In this document: positions 18,043 to 25,467 of the stretch, piece by piece
Layout of the letters: every line of letters starts with the position of its first letter
Position numbering within the stretch: position 1 is the first letter of the stretch
Source: an uncultured Chitinophagaceae bacterium
GTDB taxonomy: Bacteria; Bacteroidota; Bacteroidia; Chitinophagales; Chitinophagaceae
Direction of reading: 5' to 3'
NCBI GenBank assembly: GCA_937907395.1
Contig: CALCII010000011.1
Coordinates: 970,955-1,034,954, forward strand
Length of the DNA: 64,000 nucleotides
Notes under the pieces: model-generated
Seen by the model: the letters and a program-made list of their open reading frames with translations, nothing else
Told to the model about the DNA's origin: nothing
Database searches by the model: none
Translations under genes and position numbers: made by a program

Positions 18043-18156
18043 ATGAAAGTTCAAATTGAAAAACCCAGCCCCGAATTTACAATCTGGTTGTTGCGTATCG
18101 GACTCGTTGTCCTGTATGTAATCTTCTATATCTACAAAAAAAAATTGTATCTCTAA
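18043..18156 (+). CDS. 37-residue predicted membrane microprotein
   Basis: ATG at 18043 opens a 37-codon frame closed by TAA at 18154-18156. The peptide has an N-terminal soluble part (MKVQIEKPSPEFT), one transmembrane helix (IWLLRIGLVVLYVIFYIY) and a basic end (KKKLYL). The positive-inside pattern, placement just after the DUF6089 gene and lack of any competing gene suggest it is real. A run of nine A encodes the three lysines, a possible slippage site. No function can be assigned. Confidence 0.5.
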   Translation: MKVQIEKPSPEFTIWLLRIGLVVLYVIFYIYKKKLYL

Positions 18157-18293
18157 ATTTTTGAGGCAACGTAGATGTTGATTTATTGGTTGTAATGTTT
18201 TTACGATCTGCCTTTCTGTGCAGCTAAGTAAGAGCAACAGATGCCATAAAATACTTCGTCACAAGTTGTCGTTTTCTTGGTCCGTACACTATA

Positions 18294-18319
18294 AATTACC
18301 CCCGTTCCCGGGGGTAATT
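18294..18319. terminator. Strong hairpin between convergent genes
   Basis: AATTACCCCC (18294-18303) and GGGGGTAATT (18310-18319) form a perfect ten-base stem with a six-base loop. It lies between the DUF6089/microprotein unit and the convergent DinB gene. There is no T-run on either side, so it may be an mRNA 3' stabiliser or a weak terminator. Confidence 0.55.
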
Positions 18320-18341
18320 GCGTTGGTTCATAAGCCTGGAA

Positions 18342-18860
18342 TTACTTTGGTAGATACTTTGAACGAATGATGTTACAATGATGAATGGAGTGCCCAACAG
18401 TCATAAATCCTAATGAACGTGCTGTATAAATTACATTGTTTGCTTTGCCTTTGAAGTCGAGCATTTCTTCAGTCATATAGGAGTAAAGATGAATGGTGGC
18501 AGTTCTCAGGTTTGTGAACTCTGCGCATAAATCATCCATGCTTCTGTTTATACGTTCAACATTTTTTATATAATCGTTTTCTTCAAAGCCTGCCAATTCA
18601 ATGGCGTCAAATCTTGAAAAGCGGAATGCACGGTAAGAATATACTCTTTCACAATCAACCAGGTGTTGCAATACTTCTTTAACCGACCATTTACCGGCAG
18701 CATAACGATAATCGGCTTTTTCAGGAGGAAGGGAACTGAACAGCACAGATGTTTCTTCCAGGCTATTGATTAACTCTTTGATCAGATCATCTGTAGGAAC
18801 CAGGTCAAAAAACGGATGGCAATAAGAAGGGGCATCCTGGTAAAAAGGACGTTGATTCAT
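18342..18860 (-). CDS. DinB-family (YfiT-like) protein
   Basis: A 172-residue four-helix DinB/YfiT-like protein. The metal-binding histidines are in KWSVKEVLQHLVDCERVYSYRAFRF and the C-terminal MTVGHSIHHCNIIRSKYL; the remaining histidine site fits the family pattern. Members include bacillithiol/mycothiol S-transferases, so a thiol transferase role is possible. It follows uvrA in the same direction with an 18-base gap and is probably co-transcribed. Confidence 0.82.
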   Translation of the reverse strand: MNQRPFYQDAPSYCHPFFDLVPTDDLIKELINSLEETSVLFSSLPPEKADYRYAAGKWSVKEVLQHLVDCERVYSYRAFRFSRFDAIELAGFEENDYIKNVERINRSMDDLCAEFTNLRTATIHLYSYMTEEMLDFKGKANNVIYTARSLGFMTVGHSIHHCNIIRSKYLPK

Positions 18861-18878
18861 GTATGCTTTGTTTGATTG

Positions 18879-21749
18879 TTATACTGTAAGCTCGGCTTTC
18901 AGGAATTGCCCGGTATAGCTTTGTTTGTTCAGGATTAATTCTTCCGGTGTGCCTTCAAATAAAATTTGTCCGCCACCATCTCCACCTTCAGGCCCCAGAT
19001 CTATAATATGATCTGCCACTTTAATAACATCCATATTGTGTTCAATGACCAGAACCGTATTGCCCCTGTCGGCCAGTTTAGTTAATACTTCCAGTAAATG
19101 TTGTATATCCTGAAAATGCAATCCGGTTGTTGGTTCGTCCAATATGTAAAATGTTTTTCCGGTATCCTTCTTTGCCAGTTCGGTTGATAATTTCACACGT
19201 TGTGCCTCACCGCCACTTAATGTAACAGCGCTTTGTCCGAGTGTGATATATCCCAATCCCACTTCCTGTAACACTTTGATCTTACGATACAGGTAAGGAA
19301 CCGGCTTGAAAAATTCTGTTGCTTCATCCACACTCATATCCAGAACATCAGAAATGGATTTTCCTTTGTAACGTATTTCCAGCGTTTCCCTGTTGTATCG
19401 TTTGCCATTACATTTTTCGCAATGAACAAATACATCGGGCAGGAAATTCATTTCAATCACACGCATACCACCACCTTCACAAACATCGCAGCGTCCTGTT
19501 TTAACATTAAATGAAAACCGTCCGGCATTGTATCCACGGATTTTTGCTTCGGGAACTGCAGCAAACAACTGGCGGATCTCTGTAAAGAATCCACAATAAG
19601 TGGCCGGGTTGCTCCTTGGTGTTCGGCCAATAGGTGATTGATCAATTTCAATGACTTTATCAATATGTTCTAATCCTTTAATGCTTTTGTACGGCATGGG
19701 AGTCATGCGAGAATCATAACAATGTTTGCTCAGTAGCGGATATAATGTTTCATTGATGAGTGTGCTCTTGCCACTTCCGCTCACGCCTGTCACTACAATT
19801 AATTTTCCTAAAGGAAATTTTACGGTTACGTTCCGGAGATTATTCCCACTGGCCCCTTTGAGTTCGAGAAATAATCCGTTGCCGGCACGTCTTTCGGAAG
19901 GCACTTCAATTTTTTTAATACCATTGAGATAACTGGCGGTATCGCTGCCCGACTTCAGTACTTCTGCCGGTGTGCCTTGTGCAACAACCGATCCGCCAAA
20001 CTTACCGGCTTTGGGGCCAATATCAATCAGATAATCGGCTGCCAGCATAATATCTTTATCGTGTTCAACCACCAGTACGCTATTGCCAACATCTCTTAAG
20101 TTTTTCAGTGCGTCAATCAAACGATGATTATCCCGTTGATGTAAACCAATACTGGGTTCATCAAGTATATAAGTAATGCCCTGCAGTTGCGATCCTATTT
20201 GTGTAGCTAAACGAATACGCTGACTTTCACCACCACTTAATGTTTTTGAAGAACGATTCAGGGTTAAGTAGGAGAGGCCAACGTTTAATAAAAACTGTAA
20301 ACGTTCCCTGATTTCTTTCAATACATCTTTACCAATTGTTGCCTGTTTGTTGCTGATGCGCAGTTCCAGTCCGTCGAACCAGGCTGCCAGGTTGTCGAGA
20401 TTGAGATTACTCAGCTCGGCAATATTTTTGTTTTCTATTTTAAACCAAAGGTTTTCTTTTTTCAACCGGGCTCCGTTACAGGAACTGCAAGTGGTGAGTT
20501 CCATAAAACTTTCGGCCCAGTTTTGAATTGCTTCACTGGTGGTGCCGGTAAACCAACGCATCAACTGTGTAACAATGCCTTCAAATTCGCCGGATTGTGT
20601 ATTGCCTGAGGTTTCCTCAAAATCAATTGAAGCTTCATCACCATTTTCATTTCCATACAATAAAAGATTCATGGCTTTGGGCGATAAATCCTTTAATGGT
20701 TTATCCAGTGAAAACTTATGCTTCTTAGCTAATGACTGTACTTGTTTATAGAAATAGGTTTCACGTTCTTCTCCCAATGGTTTTAAAGCGCCTTCACTGA
20801 TGCTGAGATTTTTATCGGGCATGATGGCTTCCATGGAAACATGGTATACATTTCCCAATCCCTTACATACCGGGCATGCACCATAAGGTGAATTAAAGGA
20901 GAAAGAGTTGGGCGATGGTTCTTCGTAGCTGATGCCTGTGTCTTCACACATCAATTGTTTGGAATAAGAAACAAGTCCGTTCTTTTCTGTTTCAACAAAC
21001 ATGAGGTCTTTACCCATTTTCAATGTTTGCTGAATACTCTGGCTGATGCGTACTCTGAAATCGTCACTCACTTTCAACCGGTCTACCACTACTTCAATAT
21101 CATGAATCTTATAACGATCCACCTGCATCTTAGGAACGAGATCTTTGATTTCTCCATCCACCCTCACTTTTACAAAACCTTTCTTGCGTATCTCTTCAAA
21201 CAATTCACGGTAATGTCCCTTTCTTCCACGTACGATAGGAGCCAGCAAAATGATTTTTTGATTATCGAAACGATCAAAGATGTTAGACGTGATTTCCTCC
21301 TCACTCCATTTCACCATTTTCTTTCCGGTGTTATAGGAGTGCGCTTCACCAATTCTAGCAAACAGCAATCGCAGAAAATCATAAATCTCTGTAATGGTAC
21401 CAACAGTAGAGCGTGGATTTTTATTCGTTGTTTTCTGTTCGATAGAAATAACAGGCGATAAACCTGAAATCTGGTCCACATCCGGGCGTTCCATGTCTCC
21501 CACAAACTGGCGGGCATACGCACCAAATGTTTCCATGTAACGACGCTGGCCCTCAGCATAAATCGTATCAAATGCCAAGGAAGATTTGCCGCTGCCACTG
21601 ATACCAGTGATGACCACTAGTTCATTTTTAGGAATGGAGATTTCAACATTTTTCAGATTATGCACACGGGCACCTGAAACGGATATAAATTCATTTCCTG
21701 ATGGAACCTCTTGTTGATGCTTTTTGGAAGCGGCCGTCGTCTTTTTCAT
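18879..21749 (-). CDS. uvrA: Excinuclease ABC subunit A
   Basis: A 956-residue UvrA, the damage-recognition ATPase of nucleotide excision repair. Two ABC modules are present with Walker A GISGSGKSS (N) and GVSGSGKSTL (C), signatures LSGGESQRIRLATQIGS and LSGGEAQRVKLSTELAK, Walker B ILDEPSIGLHQRDN and ILDEPTTGLHFQDI, and zinc-finger cysteines (CPVCKGLG ... and CDVCEGGG ... CEKCNGKRYN). Length is normal. The start ATG lies within a run reading MKKTTAASK. Confidence 0.97.
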   Translation of the reverse strand: MKKTTAASKKHQQEVPSGNEFISVSGARVHNLKNVEISIPKNELVVITGISGSGKSSLAFDTIYAEGQRRYMETFGAYARQFVGDMERPDVDQISGLSPVISIEQKTTNKNPRSTVGTITEIYDFLRLLFARIGEAHSYNTGKKMVKWSEEEITSNIFDRFDNQKIILLAPIVRGRKGHYRELFEEIRKKGFVKVRVDGEIKDLVPKMQVDRYKIHDIEVVVDRLKVSDDFRVRISQSIQQTLKMGKDLMFVETEKNGLVSYSKQLMCEDTGISYEEPSPNSFSFNSPYGACPVCKGLGNVYHVSMEAIMPDKNLSISEGALKPLGEERETYFYKQVQSLAKKHKFSLDKPLKDLSPKAMNLLLYGNENGDEASIDFEETSGNTQSGEFEGIVTQLMRWFTGTTSEAIQNWAESFMELTTCSSCNGARLKKENLWFKIENKNIAELSNLNLDNLAAWFDGLELRISNKQATIGKDVLKEIRERLQFLLNVGLSYLTLNRSSKTLSGGESQRIRLATQIGSQLQGITYILDEPSIGLHQRDNHRLIDALKNLRDVGNSVLVVEHDKDIMLAADYLIDIGPKAGKFGGSVVAQGTPAEVLKSGSDTASYLNGIKKIEVPSERRAGNGLFLELKGASGNNLRNVTVKFPLGKLIVVTGVSGSGKSTLINETLYPLLSKHCYDSRMTPMPYKSIKGLEHIDKVIEIDQSPIGRTPRSNPATYCGFFTEIRQLFAAVPEAKIRGYNAGRFSFNVKTGRCDVCEGGGMRVIEMNFLPDVFVHCEKCNGKRYNRETLEIRYKGKSISDVLDMSVDEATEFFKPVPYLYRKIKVLQEVGLGYITLGQSAVTLSGGEAQRVKLSTELAKKDTGKTFYILDEPTTGLHFQDIQHLLEVLTKLADRGNTVLVIEHNMDVIKVADHIIDLGPEGGDGGGQILFEGTPEELILNKQSYTGQFLKAELTV

Positions 21750-21971
21750 CGAAGGACGAATTTACGGAGTCGGCGGCTGGAAATAAGCAACCGTTTGTAC
21801 AGTTTTTTGATTGTGAAAACTTTAGCTGGTTTCAGACAGAGCAGGATTCAACAAACCCAATATTAAATTTCTGTGATGTGGATAAACCGTGGGTTGCTTT
21901 TTTGCCTGTTAGTTTAGTGTCCTATATCTTTTAGGTACTTACATTTTCCTCTTCATTTTAAAAACTACATT

Positions 21972-22415
21972 ATGAGCGTTGCAGTCTACAAGGAAATTCC
22001 TTTGTCGCTCGATGATGGAAATCAAAAGCGGCTCTTCAAACTGAAGCTGAATTTGTACACCGGTAGTGTAAGGCTGGAAGGTGGTGCTATAAAAAGGAGT
22101 ATTTTCCTGGGACGGAAAATGTTTAACCGGTTGTTCCAGTTCATGCGGAATGAGTATGGCTTTACATTAGGCCGGATTTTGTATAAAGACCGGTTTATGC
22201 GAAATGGTCATGCAACTACATCTGCTAATGAACATTTCCGTTTTACCGTTCAGGATGAAACTGACATTAAAGTAGTAGTTGAGAATGAAGACTTCCCGGC
22301 AGAACGGTTTACGGCCATTGTTCCAAAGACAGACGCTACTCCGGAATCAGATATCCTGATCCCTTCTGTACTTGCGGCGCTTATTTACAGGCGGGATAAC
22401 GATGCTGCTGCCTGA
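21972..22415 (+). CDS. Hypothetical protein
   Basis: A 147-residue soluble protein I cannot assign. It contains no signal peptide or membrane segment; the middle (LNLYTGSVRLEGGAIKRSIFLGRKMFNRLFQFMRNEYGFTLGRILYKDRF) is basic and aromatic, the end acidic then closes with SVLAALIYRRDNDAAA. Base composition resembles the neighbours. It stands alone before the SAM riboswitch promoter, which begins 13 bases after its stop. Confidence 0.6.
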   Translation: MSVAVYKEIPLSLDDGNQKRLFKLKLNLYTGSVRLEGGAIKRSIFLGRKMFNRLFQFMRNEYGFTLGRILYKDRFMRNGHATTSANEHFRFTVQDETDIKVVVENEDFPAERFTAIVPKTDATPESDILIPSVLAALIYRRDNDAAA

Positions 22416-22427
22416 ATTGAAAAATTC

Positions 22428-22459
22428 TTTGGGCGGATATGATTTTGTCTCTACTTTTG
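22428..22459 (+). promoter_or_regulatory. Promoter of the SAM riboswitch / metY operon
   Basis: TTTG (22428-22431), a 20-base spacer and TACTTTTG (22452-22459) form a textbook Bacteroidota promoter. Transcription should begin near 22466, about 20 bases before the aptamer. A CCCC-GAAA-GGGG tetraloop hairpin (22476-22487) lies at the transcript's start. Confidence 0.75.
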
Positions 22460-22487
22460 CGCCAGTTCTTTTAATCCCCGAAAGGGG

Positions 22488-22599
22488 CGCTTATCAAGAA
22501 AGGCAGAGGGTAATGGCCCGATGAAGCCTTGACAACCTCTTTCTGTTATGCAGAAAAAAGGTGCCAATTCCATCCATGAACAACATGGTAAGATAAGTC
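22488..22599 (+). ncRNA. SAM-I (S-box) riboswitch aptamer
   Basis: Hallmarks of the SAM-I class are in order: P1 strand CTTATC (22490-22495) followed by AAGA, the GGCAGAGGG and TGGCCCGATGAAGCC core, GACAACC, the AAGGTGCCAATTCC block, and the closing P1 strand GATAAG (22592-22597). It binds S-adenosylmethionine and, as usual, precedes methionine biosynthesis genes (metY-metX-hom). The 3' strand of P1 and its flank (GATAAGTCAGAT, 22592-22603) is nearly complementary to ATCTGATATTATC (22641-22653) in the terminator loop, so a SAM-bound aptamer should free the terminator and a SAM-free one should form the antiterminator. Confidence 0.93.
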
Positions 22600-22634
22600 A
22601 GATACCAGCTTTAAAAAATGATTTCAACATAGTT

Positions 22635-22669
22635 AAGCTCATCTGATATTATCGGGTGAGCTTTTTTTT
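22635..22669 (+). terminator. Riboswitch-controlled terminator
   Basis: AAGCTCA (22635-22641) pairs with TGAGCTT (22657-22663), followed by eight T to 22669. The loop carries the sequence complementary to the riboswitch P1 3' strand, which makes it the regulated expression platform of the SAM-I riboswitch. Confidence 0.88.
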
Positions 22670-22801
22670 GCTCCCCGGCGACTTTAAACTGAATGGATCT
22701 GGTTGTCAATCTTGTAAGTGTTTCAAGAAAGAAAACAGATACGAAAAGATGAAACAAACAATCGTTCAGGAGTACATTGACAAAATTTTTACAAATGCTT
22801 T

Positions 22802-22833
22802 TTTGAAAAGATCAGGAAAGCCGACTACATTTG
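22802..22833 (+). promoter_or_regulatory. Second promoter, upstream of the Cys-rich leader ORF
   Basis: TTTG (22802-22805), a 20-base spacer and TACATTTG (22826-22833) match the same consensus with the same spacing as the riboswitch promoter. The expected start is near 22840, after the riboswitch terminator, so this promoter would express metY independently of SAM. Confidence 0.65.
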
Positions 22834-22850
22834 TAGGGTATCGTCATTAC

Positions 22851-22931
22851 ATGAACAACAACAAATTCCATAAAGAAGTTTTCTTCACTGCTGCGCAGTG
22901 TTGTTGTTGTATGATTTGCTGTATGCCGTAA
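22851..22931 (+). CDS. Cys-rich leader peptide (putative attenuator ORF) before metY
   Basis: ATG at 22851 opens a 26-codon frame ending QCCCCMICCMP then TAA at 22929-22931. Six of the last ten codons are Cys (four consecutive TGT at 22899-22910, then TGC TGT) and two are Met. The frame continues open upstream to an ATG at 22749 (60 residues), but the promoter at 22802-22833 favours the short form. Six Cys and two Met codons directly before a sulfur-assimilation operon is what an amino-acid-sensing leader peptide looks like. A metal-binding mini-protein is the alternative. No similar family known to me. Confidence 0.6.
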   Translation: MNNNKFHKEVFFTAAQCCCCMICCMP

Positions 22932-22973
22932 GGCATACATATTCATCTCCGATCCCGTAAAGGGAAGGTTCCC
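22921..22973 (+). promoter_or_regulatory. Attenuator-like hairpins at the end of the leader ORF
   Basis: GTATGCC (22921-22927), loop GTAA, GGCATAC (22932-22938) form a perfect stem whose loop contains the leader stop codon TAA. Downstream, GGGAA-GG-TTCCC (22962-22973) competes with CCC-N6-GGG pairing (22953-22964). A ribosome paused on the Cys codons at 22899-22910 would block the first stem. No T-run follows, so control would be by processing or translation rather than simple termination. Confidence 0.5.
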
Positions 22974-23029
22974 ACACATTTCTGTATTGTTTTTAGCAAC
23001 TTCTTCTAATCAATTAAAATTATTTTACA

Positions 23030-24352
23030 ATGAGCAACTTTCATTTCGAAACACTGCAACTGCATGCTGGTCAGCAAATTGATCCCACTACCAATTCAAG
23101 AGCCGTTCCTATTTATCAAACCACTTCATATGCGTTTAATAACAGCGAACATGCTGCCAATTTATTTGGTTTAAAAGCATTTGGAAATATCTATACCCGT
23201 ATTATGAATCCAACCACCGATGTGTTTGAACAACGCATCGCTGCTTTGGAAGGTGGTGTGGCTGCTTTGGCAACCGGCAGCGGACAAGCTGCACAGTTTC
23301 TTGCGCTGAATAATATTCTTCAGGCAGGAGATAATTTTATCACTACTTCTTATTTGTACGGAGGAACACATAACCAGTTTAAGGTTTCATTCAAACGTTT
23401 GGGTATTGAGGCCCGTTTTGCAGATGGTGATAATGTGGAAAGCTTTGTGCCATTAATCGATAAAAACACAAAAGCTATTTACCTGGAAACTATTGGTAAT
23501 CCCCGTTTGAATATTCCTGATTTTGAAAAATTTGCAGCACTGGCAAAAGAATATGATTTGCCTTTGATAGTAGATAACACATTTGGCGCCGGTGGTTATC
23601 TGTTTCAACCATTAAAACACGGAGCCAATATTGTAGTGGAGTCTGCTACCAAATGGATTGGCGGGCATGGTACAACAATCGGTGGTGTTATCATCGACGG
23701 GGGTAATTACAACTGGGGTAATGGTAAGTTTCCTCAGTTTACAGAGCCCAGTGAAGGATATCATGGATTGAAATTCTGGGATGTGTTTGGAGAAGGAAAT
23801 CCGCTTGGTTTGCCAAACATTGCATTCGCTATCCGTGCAAGAGTAGAAGGATTGCGTGATTTTGGCGCTGCTCAGAGTCCGTTTAACTCATTCTTGTTAC
23901 TGCAAGGCCTGGAAACATTATCACTTCGTGTAGAGCGTCATGTTTCAAATGCTTTGGCTTTGGCACAATGGCTGGAACAACATCCTGCTGTTGAGTTTGT
24001 ATGGTATCCCGGTTTGAAGAGCAGTCCGTATCATGAACTGGCGAAGAAATATTTGCACAATGGTTTTGGTGGAGTACTTCAGTTCGGTATCAAAGGCGGA
24101 GTTGAAAACGGACGAAAGTTTATCGATTCCATCAAACTGATCTCCCACCTTGCCAATGTGGGCGATGCCAAAACATTAGCAATCCACCCCGCTTCCACCA
24201 CACATGAACAGTTAGGTGTTGAAGAACGAAAATCAGCAGGCGTGCTGGATAATCTCATCCGCATCAGTGTTGGTATTGAACATATCAATGATATCAAAGC
24301 CGATTTTGAACAGGCATTTGAAAAGGTGTTTTCCAAAGAACTCGTGGGATAA
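23030..24352 (+). CDS. metY: O-acetylhomoserine sulfhydrylase MetY
   Basis: A 440-residue PLP enzyme that makes homocysteine from O-acetylhomoserine and sulfide (family also has cysteine synthase activity). Signature features: TLQLHAGQQIDPTTNSRAVPIYQTTSYAFN, YTRIMNPTTDVFEQRIAALEGG, the GSGQAAQFLAL phosphate-binding region, VDNTFGAGGYLF, and the PLP lysine in ESATKWIGGHGTTIGGV. The long insert with the FPQFTEPSEGYHGL motif is characteristic of MetY rather than MetB/MetZ. First enzyme gene of the riboswitch-controlled operon; a 15-base perfect hairpin separates it from metX. Confidence 0.96.
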   Translation: MSNFHFETLQLHAGQQIDPTTNSRAVPIYQTTSYAFNNSEHAANLFGLKAFGNIYTRIMNPTTDVFEQRIAALEGGVAALATGSGQAAQFLALNNILQAGDNFITTSYLYGGTHNQFKVSFKRLGIEARFADGDNVESFVPLIDKNTKAIYLETIGNPRLNIPDFEKFAALAKEYDLPLIVDNTFGAGGYLFQPLKHGANIVVESATKWIGGHGTTIGGVIIDGGNYNWGNGKFPQFTEPSEGYHGLKFWDVFGEGNPLGLPNIAFAIRARVEGLRDFGAAQSPFNSFLLLQGLETLSLRVERHVSNALALAQWLEQHPAVEFVWYPGLKSSPYHELAKKYLHNGFGGVLQFGIKGGVENGRKFIDSIKLISHLANVGDAKTLAIHPASTTHEQLGVEERKSAGVLDNLIRISVGIEHINDIKADFEQAFEKVFSKELVG

Positions 24353-24360
24353 ATAAAATA

Positions 24361-24395
24361 TCACAGGGCGTTGCATTATATGCAACGCCCTGTGA
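24361..24395 (+). terminator. Very stable stem-loop between metY and metX
   Basis: TCACAGGGCGTTGCA (24361-24375), loop TTATA, TGCAACGCCCTGTGA (24381-24395) is a perfect 15-base stem, starting 8 bases after the metY stop and ending 17 bases before the metX ATG. With no T-run it is more likely an mRNA processing or 3'-stabilising element or partial terminator that sets the metY:metX ratio. Confidence 0.7.
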
Positions 24396-24412
24396 TTCTT
24401 AAACAAGCATTC

Positions 24413-25465
24413 ATGTCGACAAAAATATTTTCATATAACAAACCATTCAGACTGGAATCGGGTGTGTTGCTCAACGAGTACCATCTGGCTTACAGCACGT
24501 TTGGAGAACTGAATGAAACAGGTGATAATGTGGTTTGGGTGTTTCATGCACTCACTGCCAATAGTAATCCTGTGGAATGGTGGCCCGGACTGGTAGGTGA
24601 AGGAAGATTGTTTGATCCTCAGAAATATTTTATCGTTTGTGTAAACATGCCGGGCAGTGCTTACGGAAGTATTGGTCCGCTGGATACCAATCCCGTTACC
24701 GGAGAAAAGTATTATCAGGAGTTTCCATGGTTCACCACTAGGGATATGATTCGTGCTTATCATCCACTTCGTGAAGCGCTGGGCATCCGTAAAATATTTT
24801 TAGGTATTGGTGGAAGTATGGGCGGACAACAATTACTGGAATGGGCTATTGAAGAACCATCTTTGTTTCAACACATCATTCCTATTGCTACGAATGCCTA
24901 TCATTCTGCATGGGGGATTGCATTCAATGCTTCTCAACGGATGGCCATTGAAGCAGATGCTTCGTGGAATACGAAAACAGATGAAGCAGGATTGGATGGG
25001 TTGAAAGTGGCACGCAGTATCGCCTTACTTTCTTATCGTCATTATGATGCATATGGTGTAAGCCAGATTGAAGAAGGAAATGAGTTGCTGAAAGATTTTA
25101 AAAGTGAATCCTATCAGCGCTACCAGGGTGATAAACTGGCCCGCCGTTTCAATGCGTTCAGCTATTATTTCCTCAGCCGGGCTATGGATGCGCATAATGT
25201 AGGACGGGGAAGAGTATCTATTGAAGCTGCATTGAAACAGATTACCGCACGTACATTGGTAATTGGCATCAGCAATGATATTTTGTTTCCGATTGATGAA
25301 CAGGAATTCCTGGCCGATACCATCACCGATGCATCTTTTAAAAGCATTGAATCCTTTTACGGTCATGATGGATTCCTGTTAGAATATGATAAGATCACAA
25401 AAGCAATTCAACATTTTTTGCAACAGTATTCAGAAAAAGAAGTCAAACAACAATTAATTAAATAG
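24413..25465 (+). CDS. metX: Homoserine O-acetyltransferase
   Basis: A 350-residue alpha/beta hydrolase-fold acyltransferase that activates homoserine. VFHALTANSNP, the nucleophile elbow IGGSMGGQQLLEWA (Ser), the NDILFPIDEQ acid region and SFYGHDGFLLEYD with the catalytic histidine are all in place. The ATG at 24413 (MSTKIFSYNKPFRLESG) is chosen over an earlier in-frame ATG inside the hairpin. It supplies the substrate of MetY and, if acetyl is the group used, of MetZ. Next gene starts 2 bases after its stop. Confidence 0.95.
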   Translation: MSTKIFSYNKPFRLESGVLLNEYHLAYSTFGELNETGDNVVWVFHALTANSNPVEWWPGLVGEGRLFDPQKYFIVCVNMPGSAYGSIGPLDTNPVTGEKYYQEFPWFTTRDMIRAYHPLREALGIRKIFLGIGGSMGGQQLLEWAIEEPSLFQHIIPIATNAYHSAWGIAFNASQRMAIEADASWNTKTDEAGLDGLKVARSIALLSYRHYDAYGVSQIEEGNELLKDFKSESYQRYQGDKLARRFNAFSYYFLSRAMDAHNVGRGRVSIEAALKQITARTLVIGISNDILFPIDEQEFLADTITDASFKSIESFYGHDGFLLEYDKITKAIQHFLQQYSEKEVKQQLIK

Positions 25466-25467
25466 TC

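Noticed and set aside
18016..18237. Minus-strand 73-residue frame overlapping the 37-residue plus-strand ORF
   Set aside because: It looks like the shadow of the plus-strand microprotein; composition is not protein-like.
20955..21461. Plus-strand 168-residue frame inside uvrA
   Set aside because: Complete antisense overlap with uvrA, which has all family motifs.
22656..22931. Full 91- or 60-residue version of the Cys-rich ORF as a normal gene
   Set aside because: A strong promoter lies inside it (22802-22833) and the first part has no family match; the short 26-codon leader form is favoured, though the 60-residue form from 22749 is not excluded.
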